64,000 bases of DNA from Flavobacteriaceae bacterium (GCA_013003555.1 JABDIV010000082.1:1-64000); one strand, 5' to 3'. Shown: positions 10,039-21,476, counted from the first letter of the stretch. Made by a program: numbers and translations. Notes: generated from the sequence alone by a model not told the origin.

Positions 10039-10868
10039 CTAAATCTTATCGTTAATAAAAGCCAAAATATCGGTATGGCTTCAACCCAAAATGCGCTGTA
10101 ATACCGTCCTTGCCTTACTGTGCTCAACCACAGGAATACAAGTGAAATCAATGAAATCACTATTAAAATCAATGAATCTGTTAGGTTGATATCATCCTTT
10201 AAAAATTGAATTAAAATAAAGGCGCCCAATAGAACAGTGCCCAACACCTTTGTTGACTGAACACCAATCCGTTGCGGAATAGTCGCGAGTTTTATACTGT
10301 CAAACTGAAGGTCTCTGATCTCAAAAGGCAGAGTTGCTACAAAAACATAAATAGCGATCTGCAGGGTCATTATTATCAAATCAAAACTAACCTGATTTCC
10401 TGAATTCAAATAAGGTATCCATACACCAACGGCAGTCCAGACCATGACGATAACATAAATCTTTAATCCGCTTATTCTTCGTAAATTTTTTGCTTTATCG
10501 ATCAGATAGTGCCTTGGTAAAAAGGGAATGGCATAAAAAAATGTAATAATCCCGACCATGCCATAGTAAACAAGTGTCCGAAACTCTAATCGAAAAGCAA
10601 CCAATATCAAGCATATGAAGCAAAGCAGTGCAAAGATTTGAATGTGACGAAGCCATGGTGCCAATCGTTTGTGATGAAACCGAGCCAGGCCGAAATATTT
10701 TACAAAATTATAGCCGCTGATGGTCCCGAAAAATGTAAAAACCAGTAGATTTTTATCGATTTCAAGCTCGAAAATTAATTGGGTTATCAAACTTAAACTG
10801 CAAACAGCCAGTGCGACATGAATATGACTATTCAAATAAAATTCAAAAACACGTCGAATCCGCACCAT
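10035..10868 (-). CDS. polytopic membrane protein, UbiA-prenyltransferase-like
   Basis: 277 aa, many hydrophobic segments, LPFEIRDLQFDSIKLATIPQRIG resembles UbiA second loop. Confidence 0.5.
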   Translation of the reverse strand: MVRIRRVFEFYLNSHIHVALAVCSLSLITQLIFELEIDKNLLVFTFFGTISGYNFVKYFGLARFHHKRLAPWLRHIQIFALLCFICLILVAFRLEFRTLVYYGMVGIITFFYAIPFLPRHYLIDKAKNLRRISGLKIYVIVMVWTAVGVWIPYLNSGNQVSFDLIIMTLQIAIYVFVATLPFEIRDLQFDSIKLATIPQRIGVQSTKVLGTVLLGAFILIQFLKDDINLTDSLILIVISLISLVFLWLSTVRQGRYYSAFWVEAIPIFWLLLTIRFS

Positions 10869-10986
10869 AATGCAAAATTACGCAAACTGTTAATAAACGA
10901 TTTTTTTGGTTAAAAACTTTCAATTAGCTGTCCATTTTACAGCTAAGATTTCCTTAATTTTGCTCATCAAATTGCAAGATGAGATT

Positions 10987-13833
10987 ATGAACACAAATGA
11001 TTTCTCAATACGTCATATCGGTCCAAGAAATAAGGATCTTAACGCCATGCTAAGTGTTATTGGCATTGATTCAATCGATCAACTGATAAACGAAACAATT
11101 CCTGACAATATCCGACTTACAGAATCTTTGAATCTGGAACCAGCTATGAGCGAACAGGAGTTTCTGCATCATATCAATGAACAAGGGAACAGGAACAAAG
11201 TATTTAAATCCTTTATAGGGTTGGGATATCATCCTTCAATCTTACCTCCTGTTATTCAACGTAATATTTTGGAAAATCCAGGTTGGTATACCGCCTACAC
11301 GCCCTACCAGGCTGAAATCGCCCAGGGTCGACTTGAAGCCTTGCTTAATTTTCAAACCATGATCACCGATCTTACCGGAATGGAAATTGCAAACGCATCG
11401 CTTCTCGATGAAGGAACATCAGCGGCCGAGGCCATGGCTTTATTGTTCGCTGTTCGTGAACGACAACAAAAAAAAGAAGAAGTCGTAAAGTTCTTTGTCG
11501 ATGAACTGGCTTTACCCCAAACGATATCCGTATTGAAAACGCGTGCATATCCTCTTGGCATCGAACTCCATATCGGTGATAAAAATACCTTTGATTTTTC
11601 AAAAGAATATTTCGGTGCCCTAGTGCAATTTCCTGGAAGGCATGGAGAAATTAGTGATGTATCAGAATTTATTTCCAAAGCTCATCAATCTGAAATAAAA
11701 GTCGCGGTTGCTGCCGATATTCTGAGTCTTGTTCTTTTGGAAGGACCAGGGCATTTCGGAGCAGACGTGGTTGTGGGTACAACTCAACGCTTTGGAATTC
11801 CGATGGGCTATGGTGGACCCCATGCAGCATATTTTGCAACACGAGAAGCATTTAAGAGAAATCTCCCCGGTCGGATAATCGGTGTTACAAAAGATGTTGA
11901 TGGTGGCCGTGCCTTGAGAATGGCACTTCAAACCAGAGAACAACATATCAAAAGAGATAAGGCCACTTCAAATATTTGTACAGCCCAGGTTTTATTGGCT
12001 GTGATGGCCGGCATGTACGCTGTATATCACGGCCCTGAGGGATTGACTTACATAGCCAAACAGGTACACGCCAAGGCCGTGACTCTGGAAAAGGCACTTA
12101 CTGAATTGGGGTATGATCAATCGAATAAATCATTCTTTGACACGCTCCAGGTTAAAACAGAAGGATCCAGGATTCGTTCCTTGGCTGAGAAGGCATCGAT
12201 GAATTTCCATTACCCTGATGCTCAAACGATTTGTATTTCAATTAATGAAACTACATCCCTAACCGATTTAAATAAAATCGTAACGATTTTTGCTGAATCA
12301 GCTGGAACATCGGCTTCAACAATTACCAAGCTTACCACTGAAACCAGGATTGAAAATTCAGGATCCAGGTCAACAAAATTTCTTGAGCATGATGTATTTA
12401 ACAGCTATCATTCAGAGACTGAATTAATGCGATACATTAAAAGACTGGAACGCAAAGACCTCTCTTTAAATCATTCTATGATCTCCTTGGGTTCTTGTAC
12501 CATGAAATTGAATGCCGCTGCAGAAATGTTACCATTAAGCTGGATGAACTGGGGAAATATTCATCCTTTCGCGCCTCTAGACCAGGTGAGTGGCTATCGG
12601 GAAGTTTTGAAATCATTAGAGGATCAACTAACTGAAATAACCGGGTTTGCAGGAACATCATTACAGCCAAATTCAGGAGCCCAGGGCGAGTTTGCTGGTT
12701 TAATGGTAATAAAAGCTTACCACGAATCCAGAGGCGATCATCATCGAAATATTTGTCTTATCCCATCTTCGGCCCACGGAACAAATCCAGCCAGTGCCGT
12801 AATGGCAGGGATGAAAGTCGTGGTCACCAAAGCTAATGAAGAAGGCAATATCGATGTGGAAGACCTTCGCGAAAAAGCCATTTTATACAAAGACAATCTC
12901 GCCGCTCTAATGGTCACATATCCATCTACCCATGGTGTATATGAATCGGCCATCAAGGAAATCACGGCCATCATTCATGAATTTGGAGGTCAGGTTTATA
13001 TGGATGGCGCGAATATGAATGCGCAGGTAGGACTGACGCATCCTGGTAATATTGGGGCCGATGTGTGCCACCTGAATTTACATAAAACATTTGCCATCCC
13101 GCACGGCGGTGGCGGACCCGGTGTCGGACCCATTTGTGTAGCGAAGCAGCTCGTTCCTTTCTTACCCGGGAATCCTGTGGTTGAAACAGGAGGAGAACAA
13201 GCAATCACCTCGATTTCGGCAGCACCTTATGGATCGGCTTTAGCTTGTCTCATCTCTTATGGATATATAAAAATGCTTGGTACTGATGGAATTACTGACG
13301 CCACCAAAATTGCTATTTTAAACGCAAACTATATTAAGGAACGTTTGCATGGTCATTATGAGACACTTTATACAGGAGAACATGGTAGAGCAGCTCATGA
13401 AATGATCATCGATTGCCGTCCCTTCAAAGCACAAGGCATTGAAGTAAGCGATATTGCCAAACGGTTGATGGATTATGGTTTTCATGCTCCAACCGTATCA
13501 TTTCCGGTGGCCGGGACCATGATGATCGAGCCAACGGAAAGTGAAAGCAAAGAAGAAATGGATCGATTTTGTGATGCGTTGATCGCGATTAAAACAGAAA
13601 TCGATTCTCTGTCCGATAAGGATAATAATGTCCTTAAAAATGCACCGCATACGTTAGAAATGCTGACCAATGATAACTGGGACCTTCCCTATTCCAGGGA
13701 ACAGGCGGCATTCCCGTTAGATTATGTTAAACGGAACAAGTTCTGGCCTAGCGTACGCCGTGTTGATGAAGCATATGGCGATCGCAATCTGATCTGTACC
13801 TGCGCACCTATTGAAGCCTATCTTGAGACCTAA
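10987..13833 (+). CDS. gcvP: glycine dehydrogenase (aminomethyl-transferring), P protein
   Basis: Start [13 protein letters not shown] inside the longer ORF from 10906; PLP motif [16 protein letters not shown]. Confidence 0.96.
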   Translation: MNTNDFSIRHIGPRNKDLNAMLSVIGIDSIDQLINETIPDNIRLTESLNLEPAMSEQEFLHHINEQGNRNKVFKSFIGLGYHPSILPPVIQRNILENPGWYTAYTPYQAEIAQGRLEALLNFQTMITDLTGMEIANASLLDEGTSAAEAMALLFAVRERQQKKEEVVKFFVDELALPQTISVLKTRAYPLGIELHIGDKNTFDFSKEYFGALVQFPGRHGEISDVSEFISKAHQSEIKVAVAADILSLVLLEGPGHFGADVVVGTTQRFGIPMGYGGPHAAYFATREAFKRNLPGRIIGVTKDVDGGRALRMALQTREQHIKRDKATSNICTAQVLLAVMAGMYAVYHGPEGLTYIAKQVHAKAVTLEKALTELGYDQSNKSFFDTLQVKTEGSRIRSLAEKASMNFHYPDAQTICISINETTSLTDLNKIVTIFAESAGTSASTITKLTTETRIENSGSRSTKFLEHDVFNSYHSETELMRYIKRLERKDLSLNHSMISLGSCTMKLNAAAEMLPLSWMNWGNIHPFAPLDQVSGYREVLKSLEDQLTEITGFAGTSLQPNSGAQGEFAGLMVIKAYHESRGDHHRNICLIPSSAHGTNPASAVMAGMKVVVTKANEEGNIDVEDLREKAILYKDNLAALMVTYPSTHGVYESAIKEITAIIHEFGGQVYMDGANMNAQVGLTHPGNIGADVCHLNLHKTFAIPHGGGGPGVGPICVAKQLVPFLPGNPVVETGGEQAITSISAAPYGSALACLISYGYIKMLGTDGITDATKIAILNANYIKERLHGHYETLYTGEHGRAAHEMIIDCRPFKAQGIEVSDIAKRLMDYGFHAPTVSFPVAGTMMIEPTESESKEEMDRFCDALIAIKTEIDSLSDKDNNVLKNAPHTLEMLTNDNWDLPYSREQAAFPLDYVKRNKFWPSVRRVDEAYGDRNLICTCAPIEAYLET

Positions 13834-13892
13834 GTCGGTTTTGAACATCGTAATTTTTATGATTTTGTTTATGATCTTCAAACCAATGCCCC

Positions 13893-13900
13893 TATTTTTG
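13893..13900 (+). promoter_or_regulatory. -7 element upstream of the KASIII gene
   Basis: TATTTTTG matches TAnnTTTG, 38 bp before the ATG. Confidence 0.4.
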
Positions 13901-13937
13901 CTATTTTAGTATTAATATTAGCAAAACTCCTCTGCGC

Positions 13938-14996
13938 ATGCACATTCGAATCACCGGAATGGGAAGCTATATTCCTAATGTCGTTGAAAAGAACGAAGAT
14001 TTTCATGATCATACTTTTTTAAATGTTGATGGCACAACAATTGAACATCCCAACGAGGTTATAGTCGAGAAATTCAAGGCGATCACCGGAATTGATGAAC
14101 GTCGGTATGCCAAGGACCATCTCAATACCTCCGATATCGGATTTTTTGCTGCTGAAAGGGCCATTGATGATGCCAAAATCGATCCGGAAGAATTAGATTA
14201 TATCATTGTAGCACATAATTTCGGCGATGTCAATCCCGGTTCTATTCAAAGTGACCTTTTACCTTGTTTGGCCTCCCGTATAAAACATAGTTTAAGGATA
14301 AAGAACCCGGCTTGTGTCGCCTATGATATTCTATTCGGTTGTCCGGGATGGATAGAAGGCGTTATACAGGCGCAGGCGTTTATAAAGACAGGCATGGCCA
14401 AAAAATGTCTGGTTATCGGAACGGAAATGCTCTCCCGAGTAGTTGATAAATACGATCGCGATTCGATGATATATTCAGATGGTGCCGGTGCAGCAGTGGT
14501 TGAAGCCACCGAAGAAGAAGGGGGGATCCTTGCCCATGAGTCGGCTTCCTTCACCTATGATGAAGCCTATTATCTTTTCTATGGAAATTCAAACAATCAG
14601 GATCTATGCCGGGATACGCGATATCTTAAAATGCATGGTAGAAAAATCTACGAATTTGCCCTGAACAACGTACCCAATGCCATGAAGACCTGTCTGGACA
14701 AAAGCGGAATTGATATCTCTGAAGTAAAAAAGATTCTGATTCATCAGGCCAATGAAAAAATGGACGAGGCCATAATAAAGAGGTTTTACCGACTTTACAA
14801 AGCAGACTTACCTGAAGATGTCATGCCGATGAGTATTCATAAGTTGGGGAATAGTTCGGTTGCGACCGTTCCAACTTTGTACGATCTTATTAAAAGAGGG
14901 AAACTTGACGACCATAATTTAAATAAGGGTGATGTCATTATTTTTGCCAGCGTTGGAGCCGGGATGCATATCAATGCGATAGTCTATAAATGCTAA
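13938..14996 (+). CDS. 3-oxoacyl-ACP synthase III (KASIII) family protein
   Basis: Cys in FGCPGWI, His in IHQAN, Asn in LGNSSVATVPT; C-terminal GAGMHINAIVYK. Confidence 0.88.
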   Translation: MHIRITGMGSYIPNVVEKNEDFHDHTFLNVDGTTIEHPNEVIVEKFKAITGIDERRYAKDHLNTSDIGFFAAERAIDDAKIDPEELDYIIVAHNFGDVNPGSIQSDLLPCLASRIKHSLRIKNPACVAYDILFGCPGWIEGVIQAQAFIKTGMAKKCLVIGTEMLSRVVDKYDRDSMIYSDGAGAAVVEATEEEGGILAHESASFTYDEAYYLFYGNSNNQDLCRDTRYLKMHGRKIYEFALNNVPNAMKTCLDKSGIDISEVKKILIHQANEKMDEAIIKRFYRLYKADLPEDVMPMSIHKLGNSSVATVPTLYDLIKRGKLDDHNLNKGDVIIFASVGAGMHINAIVYKC

Positions 14997-15523
14997 ATAT
15001 GTACGAAGGAAAATTTCCGCATAAACGTTATCGACTGACCTTAGATTTTTTAAAGCAACATATATCATCAACCGAAACCATCTTAGACCTTGGGGTAGCC
15101 AATCCGTTATCAAACCGTATGAAAGATATGGGTTATTCGGTTTCCAACACCGAGGGAGAAGATCTTGACCTGAACACCAACTCACTCCTTGATTCTAAGG
15201 CCGAAGTCGTAACGGCCTTCGAGATTTTTGAACATCTTGTTTCACCATTTTCGGTCCTCAATTCAATAAAGGCAAAAAAGCTTGTAGCCAGCGTACCTCT
15301 CAGACTATGGTTCGCTAAAGCATATCGCAATAAAAAAGATGAGCGCGACCAGCATTTTCATGAATTCGAGGACTGGCAGTTTGACTGGCTCCTGTCTAAA
15401 GCAGGCTGGGAAATCAAGGCGCGAAAAAAATGGACCAACCCGACAAAAAAAATCGGAATTAGACCATTAATGCGTTGGTTTGTTCCTCGTTATTATATTG
15501 TTTATGCTGAGCGAAGACCATGA
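14990..15523 (+). CDS. class I SAM-dependent methyltransferase-like protein
   Basis: ETILDLGVANPLSNRMK and VVTAFEIFEHL motifs; overlaps the KASIII stop codon. Confidence 0.7.
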   Translation: MLNMYEGKFPHKRYRLTLDFLKQHISSTETILDLGVANPLSNRMKDMGYSVSNTEGEDLDLNTNSLLDSKAEVVTAFEIFEHLVSPFSVLNSIKAKKLVASVPLRLWFAKAYRNKKDERDQHFHEFEDWQFDWLLSKAGWEIKARKKWTNPTKKIGIRPLMRWFVPRYYIVYAERRP

Positions 15524-16374
15524 TTTTCTATATCGTTATACCAGTTCATAATGAAGAGGAGACGATCGGACAAACTTTGGCGTCGCTCGCCGCACAAACC
15601 CTGCTCCCTCAAAAACTATGCGTGGTCAATGATAGCTCTAACGATAATTCTCAAAATATTATCGATCAATATGTTTCGGAATACGACTGGATAGAATCCG
15701 TAAATAATTCCTCCTCAGAAAAACACGAGCCTGGTGCGAAAATAATCAAGGCCTTTTATTGTGGATTAAAACAACTGGACGACAACTATGATGTTATATG
15801 CAAATTTGACGGTGATCTTATTTTTCCAAAGGATTATCTTGAATCGTTGGCAAAACATTATCAAACCGATGCTAAACTCGGTATGGTTGGCGGTCATTGC
15901 AGCGTATTAAAAAAGGGCAAATGGGTCCTTGAAGGTGTTACCGGGGAAGACCATATACGCGGTGCGTTAAAATCTTATCGCAAAGCTTGTTTTAAGGCTA
16001 TTGGGGGGATAAAACCCGCCCTGGGATGGGATACTGTGGATGAATTACTGGCGGCGTTTAACGGATGGCGCTACATAGCCGATACATCACTCGTCGTTCA
16101 GCATATGGCACCAACAGGTTCGCGCTATATTCAAAATAGGGGTCTTCTTCACGGCCAAGCTTTTTATACCATGCGTTTGGGTTGGGGGCTTACAATTTTG
16201 CGGGGATTAATCAATTCATATCGACTCCGACAATGGAATTACCTTTGGAATGCCATCAAGGGATATTCTTCGGCCAGACGTCAAAAACAAGACCATATTG
16301 TCAATCAACAGGAAGGTCAGTATATCAGACGTCGCCAACGACAACAACTTAGAAAAAAACTATTCGGCTTTTGA
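15520..16374 (+). CDS. family 2 glycosyltransferase
   Basis: IVIPVHNEEETIGQTLASLAAQ, ICKFDGDLIFP. Confidence 0.88.
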   Translation: MIFYIVIPVHNEEETIGQTLASLAAQTLLPQKLCVVNDSSNDNSQNIIDQYVSEYDWIESVNNSSSEKHEPGAKIIKAFYCGLKQLDDNYDVICKFDGDLIFPKDYLESLAKHYQTDAKLGMVGGHCSVLKKGKWVLEGVTGEDHIRGALKSYRKACFKAIGGIKPALGWDTVDELLAAFNGWRYIADTSLVVQHMAPTGSRYIQNRGLLHGQAFYTMRLGWGLTILRGLINSYRLRQWNYLWNAIKGYSSARRQKQDHIVNQQEGQYIRRRQRQQLRKKLFGF

Positions 16375-17219
16375 AAGTTTATATAGTTATTCCCGCCCAT
16401 AATGAAGAGCATGTATTAAAACAATGCCTGGATTCTCTTGTTGCCCAATCGGTCAAACCTGAACACCTGGTTTTGGTGAATGACAATTCATCCGATGAGA
16501 CCCGGAATATTATGCTCGACTATGTAAAATCCTATGACTGGATATCAATGATCGATCTTACTTCATCTTCTGAACATCTTCCCGGTTCGAAGGTGGTAAA
16601 TGCTTTTTATAAAGGATTTGATTCATTAGATCAGGATTTTGATATCATATGTAAATTCGACGCTGATATTGTTTTTCCTCCTGAGTATATCTCAAAATTG
16701 ATCAAAATGTTTGCTGAGGATTCAGAGCTCGGAATTGCCGGCGGACTTCCATTTACTGAAAAAAACGGGGAATGGGTATTTGAGGCAATCGCCTCACAAA
16801 ATCATGTTCGCGGGCCCGTAAAAGCATATAGAAAGGATTGCTTCGAAGCCATTGGAGGTCTGAAACCGACGATTGGATGGGATACGCTTGATGTACTTCT
16901 CGCCCAATATCATGGCTGGAACGTGTCAACCGATAAAAATCTTCACGTCAGGCATCTGAAGCCCACAGGAAAGGCATACAATAAAGCCGCCCGATTTTTA
17001 CAGGGTAAAGCCTTTTATGGCATGCGATATGGATTTATTTTGACTGTTATTGCTGCCTTGAAAGGCGGATGGGTGCGCAATCAACCATTCTTTACCATCA
17101 ATGCTATTTGGGGGTTTTTAAGATCATGGATCAACCGGGATGCCTTCCTAGTCACCTCCGATCAAGGTCGGTTCATACGCAAACTTCGGTGGATTGGCAT
17201 TAAAAAGAAACTAATCTGA
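16371..17219 (+). CDS. family 2 glycosyltransferase, paralogue of the upstream gene (TTG start)
   Basis: IVIPAHNEEHVLKQCLDSLVAQ, ICKFDADIVFP; aligns along its length with the preceding ORF. Confidence 0.88.
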   Translation: MKVYIVIPAHNEEHVLKQCLDSLVAQSVKPEHLVLVNDNSSDETRNIMLDYVKSYDWISMIDLTSSSEHLPGSKVVNAFYKGFDSLDQDFDIICKFDADIVFPPEYISKLIKMFAEDSELGIAGGLPFTEKNGEWVFEAIASQNHVRGPVKAYRKDCFEAIGGLKPTIGWDTLDVLLAQYHGWNVSTDKNLHVRHLKPTGKAYNKAARFLQGKAFYGMRYGFILTVIAALKGGWVRNQPFFTINAIWGFLRSWINRDAFLVTSDQGRFIRKLRWIGIKKKLI

Positions 17220-17223
17220 AAAC

Positions 17224-18264
17224 CTAAAAGGAATTAATAACAAGTATCCCTGAATGGTCTGATGTATTCATTCTTGGAAGTATTTCAACTGCCTGATCAA
17301 GATTGATCGTTTCATTTATCAATCTTCCCGGTGTAAGCAAACCCTGTTCTATGAGCTTAAAAACCTCGGTATAGCGAAACGCCTGCATCCCATGACTGCC
17401 TTTAATTTCGAGTTCATGAGCCAAGATCTTATCCATTGGAACGGCTAAGTTTCTGTGATCGCCGGTCATCAGACCCACTTGAATATGCTTGCCTCGTTTC
17501 GCCAGTGAGTTGATCGAATTCATAGCTGTTTCAGAACTTCCTAGGGCATCTATAGAAAGAGCCACTCCACCGACGGTCAGGTCTTTTACCGCGTCAACGA
17601 CCAATTTTGTTTTACTACTATTCACACAGAAATCAGCACCTAATTCCTTTGCCAATTCCAGGGTCCTCGAATTCACATCAATCGCAACAACCTGGGCACC
17701 TTTTGCCTTTGCTATCATGATGGCCGATAACCCAACGCCTCCGCAACCATGAACCGCAACAGTTTCACCCGCCTTTATCCCTCCCTGGTCAACCACAGCC
17801 CGAAAGGCCGTTATAAATCGGCAACCCAGCGAGGCTGCCGTAACATTATCAATATGATCTGGTAGTTTCACCAGGTTTATATCTGCATAATCGATCCTGA
17901 CCAATTCAGCAAAAGAACCCCAATGGGTAAAACCCGGTTGTGATTGATGATCACACACCTGATGATTACCTGAATGACACTGCGGACATGTTCCACAACC
18001 ACATACAAATGGCAGTGTCACGCGATCGTCTACTTTGAATAATTTGACGAATTTACCTACCTCAACAACCCGGCCGGCAATTTCATGGCCAGGGACATGG
18101 GGTAATTTGATATCGGGATCATGTCCCATCCACCCGTGCCAGTCAGATCGGCACATTCCTGTAGCCAAAACTTCCAGAATAACCCCATTGGGATCTGGTT
18201 TCGGGTCAGGAAGCTGTTGAATAGTTATAGGTCCTTGAAAGGATTCATAGAGAGCCGCTCGCAT
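17224..18264 (-). CDS. zinc-dependent alcohol dehydrogenase family protein
   Basis: GHEIAGRVVEVG, CGCGTCPQCHSGNHQVCDHQ zinc-cysteine loop, VHGCGGVGLSA; start MRAALYESF. Confidence 0.9.
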   Translation of the reverse strand: MRAALYESFQGPITIQQLPDPKPDPNGVILEVLATGMCRSDWHGWMGHDPDIKLPHVPGHEIAGRVVEVGKFVKLFKVDDRVTLPFVCGCGTCPQCHSGNHQVCDHQSQPGFTHWGSFAELVRIDYADINLVKLPDHIDNVTAASLGCRFITAFRAVVDQGGIKAGETVAVHGCGGVGLSAIMIAKAKGAQVVAIDVNSRTLELAKELGADFCVNSSKTKLVVDAVKDLTVGGVALSIDALGSSETAMNSINSLAKRGKHIQVGLMTGDHRNLAVPMDKILAHELEIKGSHGMQAFRYTEVFKLIEQGLLTPGRLINETINLDQAVEILPRMNTSDHSGILVINSF

Positions 18265-18269
18265 ATGAT

Positions 18270-19373
18270 TTACATTACAATGTGGTTCTTCCATTCATAG
18301 GGTTCTGGAATTTCGGTATCATCGATGAGCTGACGGATATCGATTTCGATGCTTCGGCTGAGATCGGTAATCGGAACATCGTTAGGTCCACCCTCAAACG
18401 GATTTTCTGTATTTTCACCAATAGCCTCCATGGTGTGAAATACCCAGGAGATCAAGGCGCTAAATGGTATAGAGAACCATACAAAATGCCTGGCCATAAA
18501 TTCCTGAACGCGATGAATCACCGTACCTTGAATATTATGTGTTTCCAAATCCATTAGTATATGATCTCCAATAACTTCAAATTCTTCCATGATTCCGAAA
18601 GGAACCAGCAAGATAAATACCCACACAAAAATGTAATTTAATGTGGCGAACTGCCTTGGGTATGGAAAGTTCTTAATACGTTCGCTTTTTCCCTGAAGGG
18701 TATAAAATTCAATAAGCATATTTTTCATTTCCATATGCCTGAAGTCTTCGATCAAACCTCGTTGAAATAATTCTCTTAAACGGCGGGATTGAATGCCTAA
18801 AATTTGAGAGGGTTTATTGCCCTTGGCGAAAACTTCCTTGAAGTCACTTTCACTCAAATAGGGTTTGATTTCCTCTTCCAGGGGATAGGTATCTTCGTAA
18901 TTCAACATACGCTTTGACCTGAACTCCCGATTGGAACGGCGTGCTTTTATATGCATTTCCCAGGGTTTGTCCTCCCGCAACAAATAACGCAAGGCTGTTA
19001 ACCAGGCAATATGCCTATGAACCAACTCCCGCTTTACAGATTTCATTTCTGCGTCATTTAAATGCGTTTTAGCTTGATCGTTGGTAATGAAATCTTTAAC
19101 CATGATCGTCCAGGACCTGGAGGCATTCACAATCCCACCCCAAATTTTCCTGGCTTCCCATAAGCGGTCATAAGAGGCATTGTTTTTAAAACTGACGATG
19201 AAGGCCACAGCCGTTCCCAGAACCCCAAGGGGTAACCAAGGCACATGCAGCCATTTCCAATCCATGATATCGAATAATATGACCGGTAATGTCGCATAAA
19301 GCAAAAAAAGAAAAATATATCGTCTTGTCCATTTTATAACCCCTGAAACGGGGAAAATGCGTCTTGTATACAT
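18270..19373 (-). CDS. bestrophin family ion channel
   Basis: NNASYDRLWEARKIWGGIVNASRSW and ENPFEGGPNDVPI are bestrophin signatures. Confidence 0.9.
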   Translation of the reverse strand: MYTRRIFPVSGVIKWTRRYIFLFLLYATLPVILFDIMDWKWLHVPWLPLGVLGTAVAFIVSFKNNASYDRLWEARKIWGGIVNASRSWTIMVKDFITNDQAKTHLNDAEMKSVKRELVHRHIAWLTALRYLLREDKPWEMHIKARRSNREFRSKRMLNYEDTYPLEEEIKPYLSESDFKEVFAKGNKPSQILGIQSRRLRELFQRGLIEDFRHMEMKNMLIEFYTLQGKSERIKNFPYPRQFATLNYIFVWVFILLVPFGIMEEFEVIGDHILMDLETHNIQGTVIHRVQEFMARHFVWFSIPFSALISWVFHTMEAIGENTENPFEGGPNDVPITDLSRSIEIDIRQLIDDTEIPEPYEWKNHIVM

Positions 19374-19424
19374 AATGTATTAAGAATATTCGAGAGAAAG
19401 ATACAAAAAATGAACAGGAGGGTT

Positions 19425-21476
19425 TCAGTAGCTTAATATAGTTGAAATCAGAGCTTTTACCTTTTCTGTTGAAGGGATCATGGCCTGTTCTAAATTAGAA
19501 TTCAACGGGATTGCAGGCATATTTTCACTACCTAAAGTTCTCACAGGTCCATCCAGATATTCAAAGCAATTTTCTTGAATTTTGCCCGCTAAGGCCTGGG
19601 CAAAACTGTTTCTCACGGGTTCTTCTGTAATCACCAGGCATTTTGCTGTTTTCTTTACCGAGTTCATAATAGTTTTCTCATCGAGTGGGTACAGTGTTCT
19701 TAGGTCAATAATCTCGATCCTATCGATCAAGCCTAATTCGGCAGAGGCATTCATCGCCCAATGCACTCCCATACCATATGTAATTATCGATAAGGTTTCC
19801 TCCTCCTCTTTGGGCCAGATTTCCTGTAAAATCCATGCTTTTCCAAAAGGCAGAACATAATCTTCAGAGGGCTCTATTGAGGTAGCACCATGTGTTCCGG
19901 GCATCTTACTCCAGTAGAGTCCTTTATGTTCAAGTATGACACACGGATTTGGATCGTAGTAAGCCGCTTTCAACAAACCCTTAAGGTCGGCCCCATTACT
20001 TGGATAAGCAATTTTCAATCCAATAATATTGGTAACTACACTTTCAACCGATGACGAATGGTAAGGTCCGCCGCTTCCATAGGCACCGATAGGAACTCTC
20101 AATATCATACTTACCGGCCACTTGCCATTCGACAAGTAACAACTGCGACTAACCTCGGTAAAAAGCTGATTAAGACTCGGCCAGATATAATCTGCAAACT
20201 GAACTTCAACAATCGGTTTCAATCCAACCGCGCTCATACCTACAGTAGAACCTACGATAAATGCTTCCTGAATCGGGGTGTTAAAGACACGATCATCACC
20301 AAATTTCTGCGCCAGTGTCGCCGCCTCTCTAAATACACCGCCCAGTCGTCCGCCAACGTCCTGACCATAGAGCAAACATTCTTTATGCTTGGCCATCAAT
20401 TCTTCAATAGCATACAACGCGCAGTCGACCATAACAACCTTATCCTGCCCTGCAGGGGAACGGTCACCTGCTTCTTCCTTGATCGGAGTTGGAGCAAAGT
20501 CGTGTGTGAAAAGATCTTCAGGTCCGGGGTCCTCTGCGCTTTTTGCTCTCTCAAAGTCGCCTAAAACCGATTTCTTAGCCTCTTCTTCCAGATCGAATAT
20601 TTCATCTTCTTCGACTCCTATTTCATGAAGTTGCCTTTTTATAACCGGATACGGGTCACGAGATCGCGCCTCGTCAAGATCATCCCGGTACCATTCCATG
20701 CGAACCCCGGATGTATGATGATTTAATAACGGTACTTTCGCATGCACAAGGAAGGGTCGACGCTCTTCGCGAATCGTCTTGATCACATCATTCAATACCT
20801 TGTAACTCTCGATGAAATTTGCACCATCAATACTTATGGCCTCAAGACCATGAAATCCTTTCGCATAATCGAAGGCATTATTAGCCCGAGTCTCCTCTTT
20901 TGTGGCCGAAATATCCCAACCGTTATCCTGAATCAAGTACAAAATTGGAAATTGTTTTAAGGCGGCCATTTGAAACGCTTCAGCGATCTCACCCTCTGTT
21001 ACCGCGGCATCACCTAAGCTGCACACCGTTATCGGTTTATGATTGAGACTTTTATCATCCAGATCTTGCAACTCCTTATATTGCATTCCCATGGCTACGC
21101 CGGTAGCCGGAATAGTCTGCATACCGGTTGCGGAAGACTGGTGGGGAATTTTTGGTTTATCATCATCCCTTAGACTGGGGTGACTGTAATAGGTTCGTCC
21201 TCCTGAAAACGGATCTTCCTTTTTGGCCATTAATTGCAGCATTAAATCAAAGGGGGTTATGCCAATAGAAAGCAACATGGCATCATCTCTATAATATGGA
21301 AAGAGATAGTCCTGAGGTTTTAACTGCAATCCCAAGGCTATTTGTATGGCTTCGTGACCTCGGGATGTAGCATGCACGTATTTTGAGACCAGTTTAAACT
21401 GATCTTCATAAAGTTCGGTCATGCATTTGGCCAAACACAATGTTTTAAATGCATGTTTAAGGAGTGCCTTATCCAT
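19425..21476 (-). CDS. branched-chain 2-oxoacid dehydrogenase E1, fused alpha-beta subunits
   Basis: TPP-binding E1 alpha (SLGDAAVTEGEIAEAFQMA) joined to E1 beta (GQDVGGRLGGVFREA, EVQFADYIWP); ATG overlaps the ilvE stop. Confidence 0.9.
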   Translation of the reverse strand: MDKALLKHAFKTLCLAKCMTELYEDQFKLVSKYVHATSRGHEAIQIALGLQLKPQDYLFPYYRDDAMLLSIGITPFDLMLQLMAKKEDPFSGGRTYYSHPSLRDDDKPKIPHQSSATGMQTIPATGVAMGMQYKELQDLDDKSLNHKPITVCSLGDAAVTEGEIAEAFQMAALKQFPILYLIQDNGWDISATKEETRANNAFDYAKGFHGLEAISIDGANFIESYKVLNDVIKTIREERRPFLVHAKVPLLNHHTSGVRMEWYRDDLDEARSRDPYPVIKRQLHEIGVEEDEIFDLEEEAKKSVLGDFERAKSAEDPGPEDLFTHDFAPTPIKEEAGDRSPAGQDKVVMVDCALYAIEELMAKHKECLLYGQDVGGRLGGVFREAATLAQKFGDDRVFNTPIQEAFIVGSTVGMSAVGLKPIVEVQFADYIWPSLNQLFTEVSRSCYLSNGKWPVSMILRVPIGAYGSGGPYHSSSVESVVTNIIGLKIAYPSNGADLKGLLKAAYYDPNPCVILEHKGLYWSKMPGTHGATSIEPSEDYVLPFGKAWILQEIWPKEEEETLSIITYGMGVHWAMNASAELGLIDRIEIIDLRTLYPLDEKTIMNSVKKTAKCLVITEEPVRNSFAQALAGKIQENCFEYLDGPVRTLGSENMPAIPLNSNLEQAMIPSTEKVKALISTILSY

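Noticed and set aside
10869-10986. Possible glycine riboswitch upstream of gcvP
   Set aside because: Short upstream region with no visible paired aptamer structure.
12971-13208. Overlapping minus-strand ORFs inside gcvP
   Set aside because: Two frames open at the same place opposite a conserved gene; a result of codon bias.
20058-20564. 168-aa ORF on + strand opposite the E1 gene
   Set aside because: Antisense to a well-conserved E1 coding region; composition not protein-like and no recognisable motif.
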